From Sphingomonas sp. (GTDB lineage: Bacteria > Pseudomonadota > Alphaproteobacteria > Sphingomonadales > Sphingomonadaceae): DNA of 64,000 nucleotides. The notes below the pieces were generated by a model. That model did no database searches, was not told the DNA's origin, and saw nothing but the letters and a program-made list of their open reading frames with translations. Below, piece by piece: positions 48,446-58,876 of the stretch. Each line of letters opens with the position of its first letter. Position 1 is the stretch's first letter. The stretch is from positions 351,210 through 415,209 of the forward strand of contig NZ_JAGIAM010000002.1 in assembly GCF_017744835.1 (NCBI RefSeq), written 5' to 3'. Both the position numbers and the translations under genes were made by a program.

Positions 48446-48740
48446 GCTAGTCCCCCTGTCTGGCGCAATCGCATAGTCCGTTCCGCGGCGCGCAATTGCG
48501 CGGACGGATGCAAGTAACTGCATGCTTTACGAAAGATAATTGCTGTCAAGCGCCGCCGATCGGCGGCGACGCAATCCGTGCCAATTCGAGGCAGTACGAG
48601 TGAATCGAACGGCGAGCGGAGCAAGCGGGCGAGCGCGGCCCATCGTGATTCACACCCGGCTCAGCACGCCCTTGTTCTGATGTGACTTGGAGTCGCGGTT
48701 CGTCTAAGAGGAGCCGTGCGCAAGCTCATGGAGGAGCGCG

Positions 48741-49238
48741 ATGATCCGCATCTTGCCATCGTTCGTGGCGGCGCTCGTCGCATGCACGCCTTCTCCTCAG
48801 GAAACCGCCATGCGTAGCCCGAGGCAGGATCGCGGTGCGATTCCCGAAAGCACGATCCAAAGCCAGCGAGCCGCGGTGGCGACCAGCCCGGAGGCCGTGT
48901 CCGCGGCGGAGAACCTCCTCCCCACACGGCCGGCAGATTCAGCCGCAGAGACGCTTGGACGCCGTATCTTGTCGACGGCCTTTGTGAGGGTTGGCCCCGA
49001 CGGGCATCTGACGGTGGAGCTGCACAACGGGCGCGCTCTGGTCCTTCGCGACGTGGTGATGCGTCGCAAGGATTATTGCGGCGTGCAGGTGTCGGGCGGC
49101 AAAGCCGGCGCCCGATATTGCGGCGGATATGCCGAGGTAGTCGCGGCTCGGCCCGGCGGCCGCTCGGCTGCCCCGGAACCCGATCTGGCCGCGCCGAACC
49201 CACTCCCTTCTCCGAGCAGGCCCGTCAGAAGAAATTAG
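48741..49238 (+). CDS. Hypothetical lipoprotein
   Basis: A 165-residue protein with a signal ending AALVAC (lipobox-like), followed by a disordered Ala/Arg/Ser-rich stretch. A small beta-like core (FVRVGPDGHLTVELHNGRALVLRDVVM) has two cysteines downstream, and the tail is proline-rich. No recognised family. The start has a strong ggaggagcg site. It is divergent from the RTX gene across a 295-bp spacer in which no clear promoter was identified. Confidence 0.7.
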   Translation: MIRILPSFVAALVACTPSPQETAMRSPRQDRGAIPESTIQSQRAAVATSPEAVSAAENLLPTRPADSAAETLGRRILSTAFVRVGPDGHLTVELHNGRALVLRDVVMRRKDYCGVQVSGGKAGARYCGGYAEVVAARPGGRSAAPEPDLAAPNPLPSPSRPVRRN

Positions 49239-49302
49239 CCGGCCGCGGGACCGAACCCAAAGCCGCGCAGGAGACTTCCCCTCTCGGACTCCGCAGTTCG
49301 CG

Positions 49303-50862
49303 TCACTCCCACTCGATCGTGCCGGGCGGCTTCGAGGTGTAATCGTAGGTGACGCGATTGATCCCGCGCACTTCGTTTACGATTCGCGTCGCAACGCGGG
49401 CCAGGAAATCGCCGGGGAACTGGAAGGCGACCGCGGTCATGCCGTCGGTCGAGGTGACCGCGCGCAGCGCGAGCACCGAATCATAGGTGCGGTAATCGCC
49501 CATCACGCCGACGGTGCGGACCGGCAGCAGCACTGCGAAGGCCTGCCAAATCGCGTCGTAAAGCCCGGCGTTGCGGATTTCCTCGAGGTAGATCGCGTCG
49601 GCCTTGCGCAGGATGTCGCAGCGTTCCTTGGTGACTTCGCCCGGGATACGGATCGCCAGGCCAGGCCCAGGGAACGGGTGGCGGCCGACGAACACGTCGG
49701 GCAGGCCGAGCTCGCGGCCCAACGCGCGGACCTCGTCCTTGAACAGCTCGCGCAGCGGCTCGACGAGCTTCATGTTCATCCGCTCGGGCAGGCCGCCGAC
49801 ATTATGGTGGCTCTTGATCGTCACCGACGGGCCGCCAGTGAAGCTGACGCTCTCGATCACGTCGGGATAGAGCGTGCCTTGCGCCAGGAACTCGGCGCCG
49901 CCGATCTTGCGCGCCTCTTCCTCGAACACGTCGATGAAGGTCTTGCCGATGAACTTGCGCTTGGCCTCGGGGTCGGTGACTCCGGCCAGCCCGTTCAGGA
50001 ACAGCGTCTCGGCGTTCACATGGACGAGCGGGATGTTGTAGTGGCCGCGGAACAGGCTGACGACCTGGTCGGCCTCGCCCGAGCGCATCAGCCCGTGGTC
50101 GACGAAGACGCAAGTGAGCTGCTCGCCGATCGCCTCGTGGATCAGCACTGCCGCCACTGCGCTGTCGACGCCGCCCGAGAGGCCGCAGATCACGCGGCCG
50201 CTGCCGACCTGCTGGCGAATCTCGGCGATCTTGGCGGCGCGGAACTCGGCCATCGTCCAGTCGCCGGCAAGACCGCAGACGTGGCGCACGAAATTGGCGA
50301 GCAGCTTGGCGCCGTCGGGCGTGTGCACCACTTCCATGTGGAACTGGGTGGCGTAATAGCGCCGCTGGTCGTCGGCGACGACCGCGAAGGGCGATCCGGG
50401 GCTCACCGCGACCGAGCGGAAGCCCGGCGCGAGCTCGGTGACCTTGTCGCCGTGGCTCATCCACACCTGGTGGTTCTCGCCTTCGTGCCACACGCCGTCG
50501 AACAGCACGCAGCTGTCCTCGATCTCGATGAAGGCGAGGCCGAACTCGCCCGATTCGCCCAGCGTCACGGTGCCGCCGAGCTGGTGCATCATCACTTGCT
50601 GCCCGTAGCAGATACCGAGGATCGGTACGCCGGAATCGAAGATCGCCTGCGGCACGCGCGGGCTGCCTTCGTCGAGCACCGAGGCGGGCGATCCGGAGAG
50701 GATCACGCCCTGCGGCTTCATCCGCGCGAACGCCTCCGCCGCGGAAGTGAAGGGAGCGATTTCGCTGTAGACCCCAGCCTCACGCACGCGGCGCGCGATC
50801 AGCTGGGTCACCTGGCTGCCGAAATCGACGATGAGGATGGATTCGCTGTGCTCGACCGTCAT
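49303..50862 (-). CDS. guaA: GMP synthase (glutamine-hydrolysing)
   Basis: A 519-residue two-domain enzyme. The class I amidotransferase domain has the nucleophile in GICYGQQ and the His/Glu in QFHMEVVH. The ATP-pyrophosphatase domain has the P-loop SGGVDSAV. The C-terminal dimerisation domain ends with the conserved GTIEWE. It converts XMP to GMP. The ATG at 50862 ([17 protein letters not shown]) is typical. Confidence 0.97.
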   Translation of the reverse strand: MTVEHSESILIVDFGSQVTQLIARRVREAGVYSEIAPFTSAAEAFARMKPQGVILSGSPASVLDEGSPRVPQAIFDSGVPILGICYGQQVMMHQLGGTVTLGESGEFGLAFIEIEDSCVLFDGVWHEGENHQVWMSHGDKVTELAPGFRSVAVSPGSPFAVVADDQRRYYATQFHMEVVHTPDGAKLLANFVRHVCGLAGDWTMAEFRAAKIAEIRQQVGSGRVICGLSGGVDSAVAAVLIHEAIGEQLTCVFVDHGLMRSGEADQVVSLFRGHYNIPLVHVNAETLFLNGLAGVTDPEAKRKFIGKTFIDVFEEEARKIGGAEFLAQGTLYPDVIESVSFTGGPSVTIKSHHNVGGLPERMNMKLVEPLRELFKDEVRALGRELGLPDVFVGRHPFPGPGLAIRIPGEVTKERCDILRKADAIYLEEIRNAGLYDAIWQAFAVLLPVRTVGVMGDYRTYDSVLALRAVTSTDGMTAVAFQFPGDFLARVATRIVNEVRGINRVTYDYTSKPPGTIEWE

Positions 50863-50911
50863 GGCCGGGCGATAGTTAGCCCGCCCATTTCTGTAAAGCC
50901 GCTGTTCCCGC

Positions 50912-52987
50912 TCAGCGCGCCTCGACGTCCAGCCCGGTCCACTTCGCCGCAAAGGCCCAGAGGTCGGCGGCTTCCTCGATGATCTTGTCGGTCGGCTTGC
51001 CCGACCCGTGCCCTGCACGCGTCTCGATGCGGGCGAGATGCGGCTTGTCGCCGATGTCTGCGGCCTGGAGCGCGGCGGTGTATTTGAAGCTGTGCCCCGG
51101 CACGACGCGGTCGTCGGTGTCGGCGGTGGTCACCAGGATCGCCGGATAGTCGCGGCCGCCGCGGACATTGTGATAGGGCGAATAGGCAAGGAGGCGGCGG
51201 AAATCCTCTTCCTTCGACGGATGGCCATAGTCGTCGACCCAATAGCGGCCGGCGGTCCAGCGATCGAAGCGCAGCATGTCCATCACGCCCACCGCGGGCA
51301 GCGCCGCGGCGAACAGATCGGGGCGCTGGTTGACCACGGCACCGACGAGCAGCCCCCCGTTCGAGCCGCCCTGGATCGCGAGTTGACCTGCTCCGGCGAT
51401 CCCCTGCGCCACCAGATATTCGCCCGCCGCGATGAAGTCGTCGAAGCTGTTCTGCTTGTTGGCGAGCCGGCCGCCGTCGTGCCATTCCTTGCCATATTCG
51501 CCGCCGCCCCGGATATTGGCGACCGCGAGCACCCCGCCCTGCTCCATCCACGCGATGCGCGAGGCCGAGAAGCTGGGCGTCACCGGGATGTTGAACCCGC
51601 CATAGGCGTAGAGCAAAGTCGGCGCGGGGCCGGTGACGCGCTTGTGCCGCACCACGAACATCGGCACGCGCGTGCCGTCCTTCGACGCGTAGAAGTGCTG
51701 CTCGACGCGATAGTCTGCCGGATCGAACAGCAGCCGCGGTGCCGCCCAGACAGCGCTCTCGCCGGTCGCGACATTGTGGCGGTAGATCGTCGTCGGCTCG
51801 TTGAAGCTGGTGAAGGCGAAGAAGGTCTCGGGATCGCCCTGCTCGCCCCCGAAGCCCGAGGCCGTGCCGATGCCGGGGAGCTTGACGGGCTCAAGCGGGG
51901 AGCCGTCGAGCGCGAAGCGGCGCACGTCGGTGTGGGCGTCGACCAGATAGCTCGCGACCAGCACGCGCCCGATGATCGCGGCGCCCTCCAGCGTCGCGGC
52001 GTCCTGCGGCACCAGCTCGTGCGCGTCGGGATGGTCGTTGGTTTCGACGTCCATCGTGACGATCCGCATCCGCGGCGCGCGCTTGTTGGTCACCCAATAG
52101 AAGCGCGTGCCGTTGTTGCCGGCGAGCGACCAATGGTGGTTGAGCCCGTGGATGATCGTCCGCGTCGGCCAGGCCGGGTCGCGCAGGTCCGCGAGCGTGA
52201 TCTCGTAGCGGTCGTCGGTGCCTTCGCTGGTCGTGATCACCAGCCATTCGCCGTCGTCGGTGACCTGCGCATAATGGCTGCGGCTCGGCGTCGCGGGCGT
52301 CTCGTAGATCAGCCGGTCGGCCGACTGCGGATTGCCGAGCTGGTGGAAATAGACCTTGTGGTTTTCGTTGACCGCCTGGAACTTCTCGGCCTCGGCGACC
52401 TCGGGATAGCGCGAGTAGAAGAAGCCGCTGCCGTCCTTCGCCCAGGACGCGGCAAGCGTGAACTTCATGCCATGGACAACGTCGCCGGTGTCGTGGCCGG
52501 TCTCGACGTCGAGCACGCGGGCAGTCCGCCAGTCGGTGCCGCCGTCCTGCACGGCATAGAGCAGGTAGCGGCCGTCTTCGGACGGCATCCATTCGGAGAG
52601 CGCGGTCGCGCCGTCGTCCGACCAGCCGTTGGGATCGATCAGGACGCGGCCGGGACCGTCGAGGCTGTCGCGCACATAGAGCACCGCCTGGTTCTGCAGG
52701 CCGCTGTTGTGCATGTAGAAATAGCGGCCGCCCTTCTTCTGCGGCAGGCCGAAGCGCTCATAGTCGAAGAGCTGGCGGATGCGGCTTCTGAACCAGTCGC
52801 GACCCGGCAGCGTCGCGAGATAGGCGTCGGTGACCTGGTTCTGCGCCGCGACCCAGGCGGCGACTTCGTCGTCATTGCGGACGTCGTTCTCGAGCCAGCG
52901 ATAGGGATCCGCCACCGGTGTTCCGAACTGCTCCTCGACGATCTCGTCGCGGCGGGTGTCGGGATAGCGGATCGGCGATTGCGGCAC
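50912..52987 (-). CDS. Prolyl oligopeptidase family serine protease (S9A)
   Basis: A 691-residue enzyme: an N-terminal beta-propeller (about 70-400) gating a C-terminal alpha/beta-hydrolase domain. The nucleophile is in [12 protein letters not shown], the Asp in [11 protein letters not shown] and the His in RAGHGSGK. It cleaves short peptides after proline. The open frame extends to 53050, but that would place the start inside the rplQ terminator. The GTG at 52987 ([15 protein letters not shown]) is preferred and gives no signal peptide. Confidence 0.93.
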   Translation of the reverse strand: MPQSPIRYPDTRRDEIVEEQFGTPVADPYRWLENDVRNDDEVAAWVAAQNQVTDAYLATLPGRDWFRSRIRQLFDYERFGLPQKKGGRYFYMHNSGLQNQAVLYVRDSLDGPGRVLIDPNGWSDDGATALSEWMPSEDGRYLLYAVQDGGTDWRTARVLDVETGHDTGDVVHGMKFTLAASWAKDGSGFFYSRYPEVAEAEKFQAVNENHKVYFHQLGNPQSADRLIYETPATPSRSHYAQVTDDGEWLVITTSEGTDDRYEITLADLRDPAWPTRTIIHGLNHHWSLAGNNGTRFYWVTNKRAPRMRIVTMDVETNDHPDAHELVPQDAATLEGAAIIGRVLVASYLVDAHTDVRRFALDGSPLEPVKLPGIGTASGFGGEQGDPETFFAFTSFNEPTTIYRHNVATGESAVWAAPRLLFDPADYRVEQHFYASKDGTRVPMFVVRHKRVTGPAPTLLYAYGGFNIPVTPSFSASRIAWMEQGGVLAVANIRGGGEYGKEWHDGGRLANKQNSFDDFIAAGEYLVAQGIAGAGQLAIQGGSNGGLLVGAVVNQRPDLFAAALPAVGVMDMLRFDRWTAGRYWVDDYGHPSKEEDFRRLLAYSPYHNVRGGRDYPAILVTTADTDDRVVPGHSFKYTAALQAADIGDKPHLARIETRAGHGSGKPTDKIIEEAADLWAFAAKWTGLDVEAR

Positions 52988-53000
52988 GGTCGGGCTCCGG

Positions 53001-53040
53001 AAAAACAGAAAAGGCCGGAGCCTGATGGCCCGGCCTTTCC
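53001..53040 (-). terminator. Terminator of the ribosomal alpha cluster (after rplQ)
   Basis: The stem aaaggccgg (53010-53018) pairs with ccggccttt (53030-53038). On the minus strand it is followed by TCTGTTTTTC. It lies 25 bp past the rplQ stop. Confidence 0.9.
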
Positions 53041-53062
53041 TACTTCGCAACCCGCGAGAGGC

Positions 53063-53485
53063 TTACGCCGCCGCGTCGAAGTCCTCGTCGTTGTAGACCG
53101 GACCCGAGTCCTGGCCCTTGGCCGAGACGTCGCGGTCGACGAACTCGATGATCGCCATCGGCGAGGCGTCCGACTTGCGGATGCCAGCCTTGATGATGCG
53201 GGTGTAGCCGCCGTTGCGGTCGGCATAGCGCGCCGCCAGCACGTCGAACAGCTTCACCAGCTGCGCGTCGTCGAGCAGGCGGGCGTGCGCCAGACGGCGG
53301 TTCGAAAGGCCGCCCTTCTTGGCGAGCGTGACCAGCTTCTCGACGTAGGGGCGAAGCTCCTTCGCCTTGGCAGTCGTGGTGGTGATCTGCTCGTGCTTGA
53401 TCAGGGCCGCGGCCATGTTGCGGAACAGGGCGGCGCGGTGGGCCGAGGTACGCTGCAGCTTACGGCCGCCGACGCGATGACGCAT
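53063..53485 (-). CDS. rplQ: 50S ribosomal protein L17
   Basis: A 140-residue bL17 with the diagnostic [24 protein letters not shown] start and the [16 protein letters not shown] segment. It has a short acidic C-terminal extension. It is the last gene of the alpha cluster and is followed by a strong terminator. A 178-bp gap with no gene separates it from rpoA. Confidence 0.98.
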   Translation of the reverse strand: MRHRVGGRKLQRTSAHRAALFRNMAAALIKHEQITTTTAKAKELRPYVEKLVTLAKKGGLSNRRLAHARLLDDAQLVKLFDVLAARYADRNGGYTRIIKAGIRKSDASPMAIIEFVDRDVSAKGQDSGPVYNDEDFDAAA

Positions 53486-53663
53486 GGGTACTTCCTTCGT
53501 TCGTTAAGGGGCCGTGTCACGGAACCCCAGACCAGGCGGTGATGAGGGCCACCGCCCAAAGCCCTTGGTTGACTCCGCTTGACTCGACTCGATGCGAGTC
53601 AGGCGGGGTCGGATATCGTGGCCTGCGCCGTCTCGGGATTAGCTCGCGCCAATCCCGTGCGGC

Positions 53664-54728
53664 TCAGCCCATGATCTCCTGCTCGAGCTTCTTGGCCATT
53701 TCCTCGATGTTCTCGGGCGGCCAGCCCGGGATTTCCATCCCGAGGCGGAGACCCATCGACGACAGGACCTCCTTGATCTCGTTGAGCGACTTGCGGCCGA
53801 AGTTCGGCGTGCGCAGCATCTCGGCCTCGGTCTTCTGGACCAGATCGCCGATGTAGATGATGTTGTCGTTCTTGAGGCAGTTGGCCGAGCGGACCGAAAG
53901 CTCGAGCTCGTCGACCTTCTTGAGCAGGTAGCGGTTGATCTGCGCCGCGTCGCCGCCAGCCTCGGGGGCCGCAGCCACGCCACCGGCCACCGGGGCCGCC
54001 GCGCGGGTCATCGCCGAATCGTCGAAGTGGACGAAGAGCGCCAGCTGGTCCTGGAGGATGCGCGCGGCATAGGCCACGGCGTCTTCCGGAGTGATCGTGC
54101 CATCGGTCTCGATCGACAGCGTGAGCTTGTCGTAGTCGAGCTCCTGGCCGACGCGGGTGTTCTCGACCTTGTACGAGACCTGGCGAACCGGGCTGTACAG
54201 CGCGTCGATCGGGATCAGGCCGATCGGGGCGTCCGCCGGACGGTTCGACGCGGCGGGGACATAGCCCTTACCGGTGTCGGCGGTCAGCTCCATGTTGAGC
54301 GTCGCGCCGTCGTCGAGGTGGCAGATCACCAGATCGGGGTTCATCACTTCGATGTCGCCCGAGACGGCGATGTCGCCCGCCTTCACTTCGGCCGGGCCGG
54401 TCGCAGAGAGCTGGAGGCGCTTCGGGCCCTCGCCCTGCATCTTGAGCGCGATCTGCTTCACGTTCAGCACGATGTCGGTCACATCCTCACGCACGCCGGC
54501 GAGCGACGAGAATTCGTGAAGGACGTTCTCGATCTTGATCGAGGTGACCGCGGCGCCCTGGAGCGACGACAGCAGCACGCGACGCAGCGCGTTGCCGAGC
54601 GTCAGGCCGAAGCCGCGCTCGAGCGGCTCGGCGACGAAGGTCGACTTGCGCTTGGGATCGCCACCGGGCTTCTTCTCGAGGCCGTTGGGCTTCTTGAGTT
54701 CCTGCCAGTTCTTAGCGTTGACCGACAC
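53664..54728 (-). CDS. rpoA: RNA polymerase alpha subunit
   Basis: A 354-residue alpha subunit. The N-terminal dimerisation domain includes [24 protein letters not shown], and the alphaCTD has the [16 protein letters not shown] and [16 protein letters not shown] motifs that contact UP-element DNA. The start is GTG at 54728, with GAGGAAAG directly upstream. It lies between rpsK and rplQ in the usual order. Confidence 0.98.
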   Translation of the reverse strand: MSVNAKNWQELKKPNGLEKKPGGDPKRKSTFVAEPLERGFGLTLGNALRRVLLSSLQGAAVTSIKIENVLHEFSSLAGVREDVTDIVLNVKQIALKMQGEGPKRLQLSATGPAEVKAGDIAVSGDIEVMNPDLVICHLDDGATLNMELTADTGKGYVPAASNRPADAPIGLIPIDALYSPVRQVSYKVENTRVGQELDYDKLTLSIETDGTITPEDAVAYAARILQDQLALFVHFDDSAMTRAAAPVAGGVAAAPEAGGDAAQINRYLLKKVDELELSVRSANCLKNDNIIYIGDLVQKTEAEMLRTPNFGRKSLNEIKEVLSSMGLRLGMEIPGWPPENIEEMAKKLEQEIMG

Positions 54729-54824
54729 GGGCTTTCCTCATGTTGGGCGGGACTGAGGCGGCCCCGCCAGGTAACTGCTGCATGGACCGCAGACCCGCCT
54801 CAGGGCCCGCGGCGCACGCAGAAC

Positions 54825-55214
54825 TTAGACGCGACGGCGCTTCGACGGACGGACGCCGTTGTGCGGGATCGGCGTCACGTCACGGATCGACGTGATCTGG
54901 AAGCCGACCGCCTGCAGCGCGCGGAGCGCCGACTCGCGACCCGAACCCGGGCCCTTCACCTCGACCTCGAGCGTGCGCACGCCGTGCTCGGCGGCCTTGC
55001 GGCCCGCGTCCTCGGCGGCGACCTGGGCGGCGTAAGGGGTCGACTTGCGCGAGCCCTTGAAGCCCATCATGCCGGCCGACGACCAGGAGATCGCATTGCC
55101 CTGCGCGTCGGTGATGGTGATCATCGTGTTGTTGAAGCTGGCGTTCACGTGGGCGACGCCGGCGGTGATGTTCTTGCGTTCGCGCCGACGAAGGCGCTGC
55201 GGTGCTTGTGCCAT
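54825..55214 (-). CDS. rpsK: 30S ribosomal protein S11
   Basis: A 129-residue uS11 with the characteristic [22 protein letters not shown] and [20 protein letters not shown] blocks and the C-terminal [13 protein letters not shown]. It lies between rpsM and rpoA. Confidence 0.98.
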   Translation of the reverse strand: MAQAPQRLRRRERKNITAGVAHVNASFNNTMITITDAQGNAISWSSAGMMGFKGSRKSTPYAAQVAAEDAGRKAAEHGVRTLEVEVKGPGSGRESALRALQAVGFQITSIRDVTPIPHNGVRPSKRRRV

Positions 55215-55295
55215 GTTCTGGACCTTTATCCCAATGAGGGGCGGTCACTCGTCGGAGGCCGAAGGCCTTCCGGAGTAATCAGCGCCCCGCGCTGA

Positions 55296-55664
55296 TTACT
55301 TCTTCTTGCCGGCGATCGGCTTGGCCTTGCCCTTGCGGGTGCGCGCATTGGTGTGCGTGCGCTGGCCGCGGACCGGCAGGCCCTTGCGATGACGCAGGCC
55401 GCGATAGCAGGCCAGGTCCATCAGGCGCTTGATGTTCATCGCGGTCTCGCGACGAAGATCACCCTCGACGGTGTAGTTCGCGTCGATGGTCTCGCGGATC
55501 TGCAGCACTTCCTGGTCCGACAGGTCCTGCACGCGACGCTCGGCAGCGATGCCCAGCTTGTCGGTGATTTCCTTGGCCTTGGCCGGGCCGATGCCGTGAA
55601 TGTACTGCAGCGCGATCAGAACGCGCTTGTTGGTCGGGATGTTGACACCCGCAATACGTGCCAT
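55296..55664 (-). CDS. rpsM: 30S ribosomal protein S13
   Basis: A 122-residue uS13: [26 protein letters not shown] at the N-terminus and [25 protein letters not shown] near the C-terminus. The start at 55664 follows a short leader; the frame upstream to 55715 is not coding. It normally follows adk or rpmJ directly, but here about 4.5 kb of other genes separate it from adk. Confidence 0.98.
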   Translation of the reverse strand: MARIAGVNIPTNKRVLIALQYIHGIGPAKAKEITDKLGIAAERRVQDLSDQEVLQIRETIDANYTVEGDLRRETAMNIKRLMDLACYRGLRHRKGLPVRGQRTHTNARTRKGKAKPIAGKKK

Positions 55665-55898
55665 GAAATTTTTCTCCCAGCTCCACGGGGCGCCGCATGG
55701 CAGCTTGCGTCCCATCTCGTAGCGTTGCTCCGAAAATGCAGTGGCACGGCGAGCGCGAGAAAGCGCTGCCGGGACAACCGGTGTTTCGGAAGATGCGCGA
55801 CATATGCAGCCGCAGGGGCAGAGTCAAGCGCCCCGAGCACGCTTTTGGCGGGTTGACGGAACATACACGAAGCTCGTGCGTGCGCCAAGCGACGGTGA

Positions 55899-57239
55899 TC
55901 AGACCGGCACCACGATCGTCGCGACCAGCCCCGGCGCATTGTCGCCGAGCTCGAGCCGCCCGCCGTGCAGCCGCGCGACCGATTCGACCAGCGCGAGCCC
56001 CAGCCCCGCGCCCGGCAGGCTGCGCGCCTGATCGAGCCGGCCGAAGCGCGCGAGCGCCTGCGCGCGATCGTCGGCGGGAATTCCGGGGCCGCGGTCCGCG
56101 ACCGAGAAATGCAGGGCACCGGGCTCGACTGTCAGGCTGAGGCTGATCTCGCCCCCCTGCCCCGCGTGGCGCATCGCATTGTCGATCAGATTGGCGAGCG
56201 CCTGGCTGAGCAGCTCGCGGTGCATCGCGAGCGGCGCGACCGGCACCGGCGGCAGTGCCACGCGGAAGCGCAGCCCCGCATCCTCGGCCACGGGGGCATA
56301 GAGATCGGCGATCTCCTCCACCAGCGCCGCCGGATCGAACGGCACCAGCGCATCGCGCGGCACGGCCTCGGATCGGCTGATCTCGAGCAGGACCGCGAGC
56401 ATGCGCATCACCAGCTCGGTCTCGGCGATCAGCCCCGCCAGCGCCGCGTCGCGCTGCTGCGGCTGCGTGGCGGTGACGGCCGCTTCGGCGCGGGCGCGCA
56501 GCCGGGCGATTGGCGAGCGCAGATCGTGCGCGATCGAATCGGTGACGATGCGCAGCTCGGCCATCAGTCGGTCGATCCGATCGAGCATGCCGTCGATCCG
56601 CTGCGACAGCCGGTCGAAGGCGTCGCCGCCCCCGCCTTCGGTGCCGATGCGCCGCCCGAGATCGCCCGCCGCGACGGCGTCGACCGCGCCGGCGATGCGA
56701 TCGATCCGCCGCGTGACGTAGCGCGTGAGCACGAGTCCGCCACCGACGCCGAGCACGATCGAGAGCAGCACCGCGAGGAGCAGCGCGCGCTCGATCGTTC
56801 GCTGGGCGCGCTCCCAATCGTCGAGCAGGCGGCCGCTGACCAGCCAGTCGCGGCCGAGCGGGCGGACCGCGACGCCGGCCTCGCGGCCCCAATCCTCGCC
56901 CGTTCCCAGCGCGGCGATGCGGAAAGCCTCGGCAGCGGGCGCGAAGGCGAGCCGGTCGGGGCCGACGCCGAGCAGGCGCACGCCCCGCGCATCGACGACG
57001 GCGGCAACGACCGAATCGTCGTCGGCCTCGGCATCCGAGATCGCCTTGGCGAGCGCCGCCACGCCGCCCGAACGGTACACCGCGACGAACGCGTCGGTCT
57101 GCTGCACCGTGTCGCGGCGCAGCGCCTCGATCGCGTCGTCGTGCGTCTGCTGCCAGATGAGCGCGGCGAGCGCGAGGCTGGTGATCAGCGACAGCAGCAC
57201 CGCGAGCAGCGCGAGCCGCGCGGTGATCGAGATCCGCAT
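55899..57239 (-). CDS. HAMP-domain sensor histidine kinase
   Basis: A 446-residue kinase: membrane helices at about 8-29 and 151-172 enclosing a ~120-residue periplasmic sensor, and HAMP at ~173-225. The phospho-acceptor is His238 in DSIAHDLRSP, and the HATPase domain has ALANLIDNAMRH and DRGPGIP, then GAGLGLALVESVARLHGG. The periplasmic domain has no recognised ligand motif. It overlaps the response regulator by ATGA. It is located inside the ribosomal protein cluster. Confidence 0.94.
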   Translation of the reverse strand: MRISITARLALLAVLLSLITSLALAALIWQQTHDDAIEALRRDTVQQTDAFVAVYRSGGVAALAKAISDAEADDDSVVAAVVDARGVRLLGVGPDRLAFAPAAEAFRIAALGTGEDWGREAGVAVRPLGRDWLVSGRLLDDWERAQRTIERALLLAVLLSIVLGVGGGLVLTRYVTRRIDRIAGAVDAVAAGDLGRRIGTEGGGGDAFDRLSQRIDGMLDRIDRLMAELRIVTDSIAHDLRSPIARLRARAEAAVTATQPQQRDAALAGLIAETELVMRMLAVLLEISRSEAVPRDALVPFDPAALVEEIADLYAPVAEDAGLRFRVALPPVPVAPLAMHRELLSQALANLIDNAMRHAGQGGEISLSLTVEPGALHFSVADRGPGIPADDRAQALARFGRLDQARSLPGAGLGLALVESVARLHGGRLELGDNAPGLVATIVVPV

Positions 57240-57931
57240 CAGGCGTCGAGCGACAGGCGGTAGCCCGCGCCGCGCACGGTGTGGAGGATCGGCGAGTCGA
57301 ACCCTTCCTCGAGCTTGCGGCGCAGGCGGCCGATATGGACGTCCACCACGTTCGAGCCGGGATCGAAGTGATAGTTCCAGATCTTCTCGAGCATCATCGT
57401 GCGAGTGACGACCTGGCCGGCGTGGCGGGCGAGGAACTCGAGCAGGTTGAACTCGCGCCCGCCGATCGGCAGCGCCCGGCCCTGGCGGGTGACGCTGCGC
57501 GCGAGCAAGTCGATCTCGAGGTCGCCGACGACGAGGCGAGTCACTTGCGGCTCGGCTGCGGAGCGTTCGGCGCGGCGGAGCAGCGCCTCGATGCGCGCGC
57601 GCAGCTCGGCGAAGGAAAAGGGCTTGGTGAGATAATCGTCGGCGCCGGCGTGGAGCCCCTTCACGCGATCGTCCACCGTGCCGAGCGCGGAGAGGACGAG
57701 CACCGGCGTGCGGATCTTGGCGGCGCGGAGCGCGCCCAGCATCGCAAGCCCGTCGAGGCCCGGCAGCATGCGATCGGCGATGATCAGGTCGAAGATGCCC
57801 TCGGACGCGAGGAACAGCCCGTCGCGGCCGTCACCGCAGGTCTCGACCGCGAAGCCAGCCTCCTGCAGCCCCTTGGCCACATAGCCGGCAGCGGCGGCAT
57901 CGTCTTCGACGAGGAGGATCTTGCGAGTCAT
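57239..57931 (-). CDS. OmpR-family response regulator
   Basis: A 230-residue regulator. The receiver domain has VEDD (Asp10/11), the phospho-acceptor Asp53 in IIADRMLPG and the conserved Lys in LTKPFSFAEL. A winged-helix domain follows from about residue 130 (REFNLLEFLARHAGQVVTRTMMLEKIW...VVDVHIGRLRRKLE). It pairs with the kinase downstream. The small secreted peptide gene 100 bp upstream is a candidate target. Confidence 0.95.
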   Translation of the reverse strand: MTRKILLVEDDAAAAGYVAKGLQEAGFAVETCGDGRDGLFLASEGIFDLIIADRMLPGLDGLAMLGALRAAKIRTPVLVLSALGTVDDRVKGLHAGADDYLTKPFSFAELRARIEALLRRAERSAAEPQVTRLVVGDLEIDLLARSVTRQGRALPIGGREFNLLEFLARHAGQVVTRTMMLEKIWNYHFDPGSNVVDVHIGRLRRKLEEGFDSPILHTVRGAGYRLSLDA

Positions 57932-58034
57932 GTCCGGTGCCCCGGCTTAGGATGCCAAGCGGCCGGCGGGAAGAGGGGGACCTTTCCGCCGGCCGCCGAA
58001 CCGGCGCCAGGGCACACGGCACCGGATCGCGGAC

Positions 58035-58202
58035 TTACTTCGCCTTCTTGGCGGGCTTGGCGGCCTTCTCGGTCTTGGCCGGCTTGGCAGCCTTCTCGAC
58101 CTTGTGGTGCTTGCCGAGGCCGAGGGTCGCGGCGCTGGCGAGCGTCGGCGCGGCGATCATCGCGGTTGCGGCGACCGGGAGCAGGATGCGGGTGAGCTTC
58201 AT
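58035..58202 (-). CDS. Small secreted Lys/Ala/Pro-rich protein
   Basis: A 55-residue protein with a signal peptide (MKLTRILLPVAATAMIAAPTLASA) and a basic tail made of KxAKPAK repeats (KAAKPAKTEKAAKPAKKAK). The start has a GGAGAATTT site. It lies directly upstream of the two-component genes and downstream of a small membrane protein. The repeats suggest binding to a polyanion or to the envelope, which is inference. A strong GC stem (57959-57969 with 57986-57996) lies between it and the regulator gene. Confidence 0.75.
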   Translation of the reverse strand: MKLTRILLPVAATAMIAAPTLASAATLGLGKHHKVEKAAKPAKTEKAAKPAKKAK

Positions 58203-58314
58203 CGAAATTCTCCGTCGGACAAGGAACCGGCGAAGCTGCCGGCCCTGCCAGCTTCCTAGCCGGCGCCGATTCACGCCGCGGTGACGCGCGCATGAAGATT
58301 TCGTCATCTATGGG

Positions 58315-58698
58315 TCAGGCTCTCGCCCCGGCGTTCCTGCGCAACGCAGCGGCGAAGGCGACTGCGAAGGCGAGGTGCACGACGAGGAAGACCTTGGCCA
58401 ACTCGCGCGACTGGCCGGTGGCGACGCCCCAGATGTCATTGGCCGCGACTGCGCCGAAACCCACCAGATTGGCGAGCAGGATCGCGCGCAGCGCCGCCGA
58501 GGGGGCGAGGTCGCGCGCGAGCCAGTTGAGCACCGCGATGCCGAGGAACGGGCCGCCGAGCAGGCGCAGCAGCGCGACGAGCTCGGGCGGCGAATCGGGC
58601 GGCACCGCGCCGACGCCAAACTGGAGCGGGAAGAAGATCAGCGCGAGCCCGACGATCGCCAGGTAGAGCGCCGAAACCAGCAACGTCGCTTTGAGCAT
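58315..58698 (-). CDS. Small four-helix membrane protein, unknown function
   Basis: A 127-residue hydrophobic protein with about four membrane helices (near 4-24, 45-62, 70-90 and 100-120). It opens with MLKATLLVSALYLAIVGLALIFFP and includes LLGGPFLGIAVLNWLARDL. It resembles uncharacterised small membrane families. The start at 58698 has a GGAGGATCG site. The open frame upstream runs through the dispersed repeat at 58729-58776 and is not coding. Confidence 0.75.
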   Translation of the reverse strand: MLKATLLVSALYLAIVGLALIFFPLQFGVGAVPPDSPPELVALLRLLGGPFLGIAVLNWLARDLAPSAALRAILLANLVGFGAVAANDIWGVATGQSRELAKVFLVVHLAFAVAFAAALRRNAGARA

Positions 58699-58728
58699 GG
58701 TCGATCCTCCGATCGCCTTTGCCTGTGT

Positions 58729-58876
58729 CCCGCGGAAGTCGACAGTCCGCGGAAGTGGACAAAGTAGACACCAAAACGGGGTTCTACGCAGCAAATTCGG
58801 ACCCGTGCCGCGTCCGCTGGGTGCCCCCCGGGACTCGGCCCGGCGAGCACAGCAAAGCAAATCCTATTTTGCAAGG
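58729..58876. repeat. Taggattt repeat, copy C (inverted, diverged centre)
   Basis: 58729-58776 is the reverse complement of the ttttggtgtctactttgtccacttccgcgg end of copy B (34849-34894). 58857-58876 is the reverse complement of its ttgcaaaataggat end. The centre is different. The stop codon of the BNR-repeat gene lies within the repeat end. Confidence 0.82.

Noticed and set aside
51008..53542. An 844-codon plus-strand frame opposite the prolyl oligopeptidase and rplQ
   Set aside because: High-GC shadow frame. The opposite strand carries complete, motif-verified genes and two terminators fall inside the frame.
58702..58860. N-terminal extension of the small membrane protein at 58315-58698
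   Set aside because: The added residues are translated from the dispersed repeat; a good ribosome-binding site and ATG exist at 58698.
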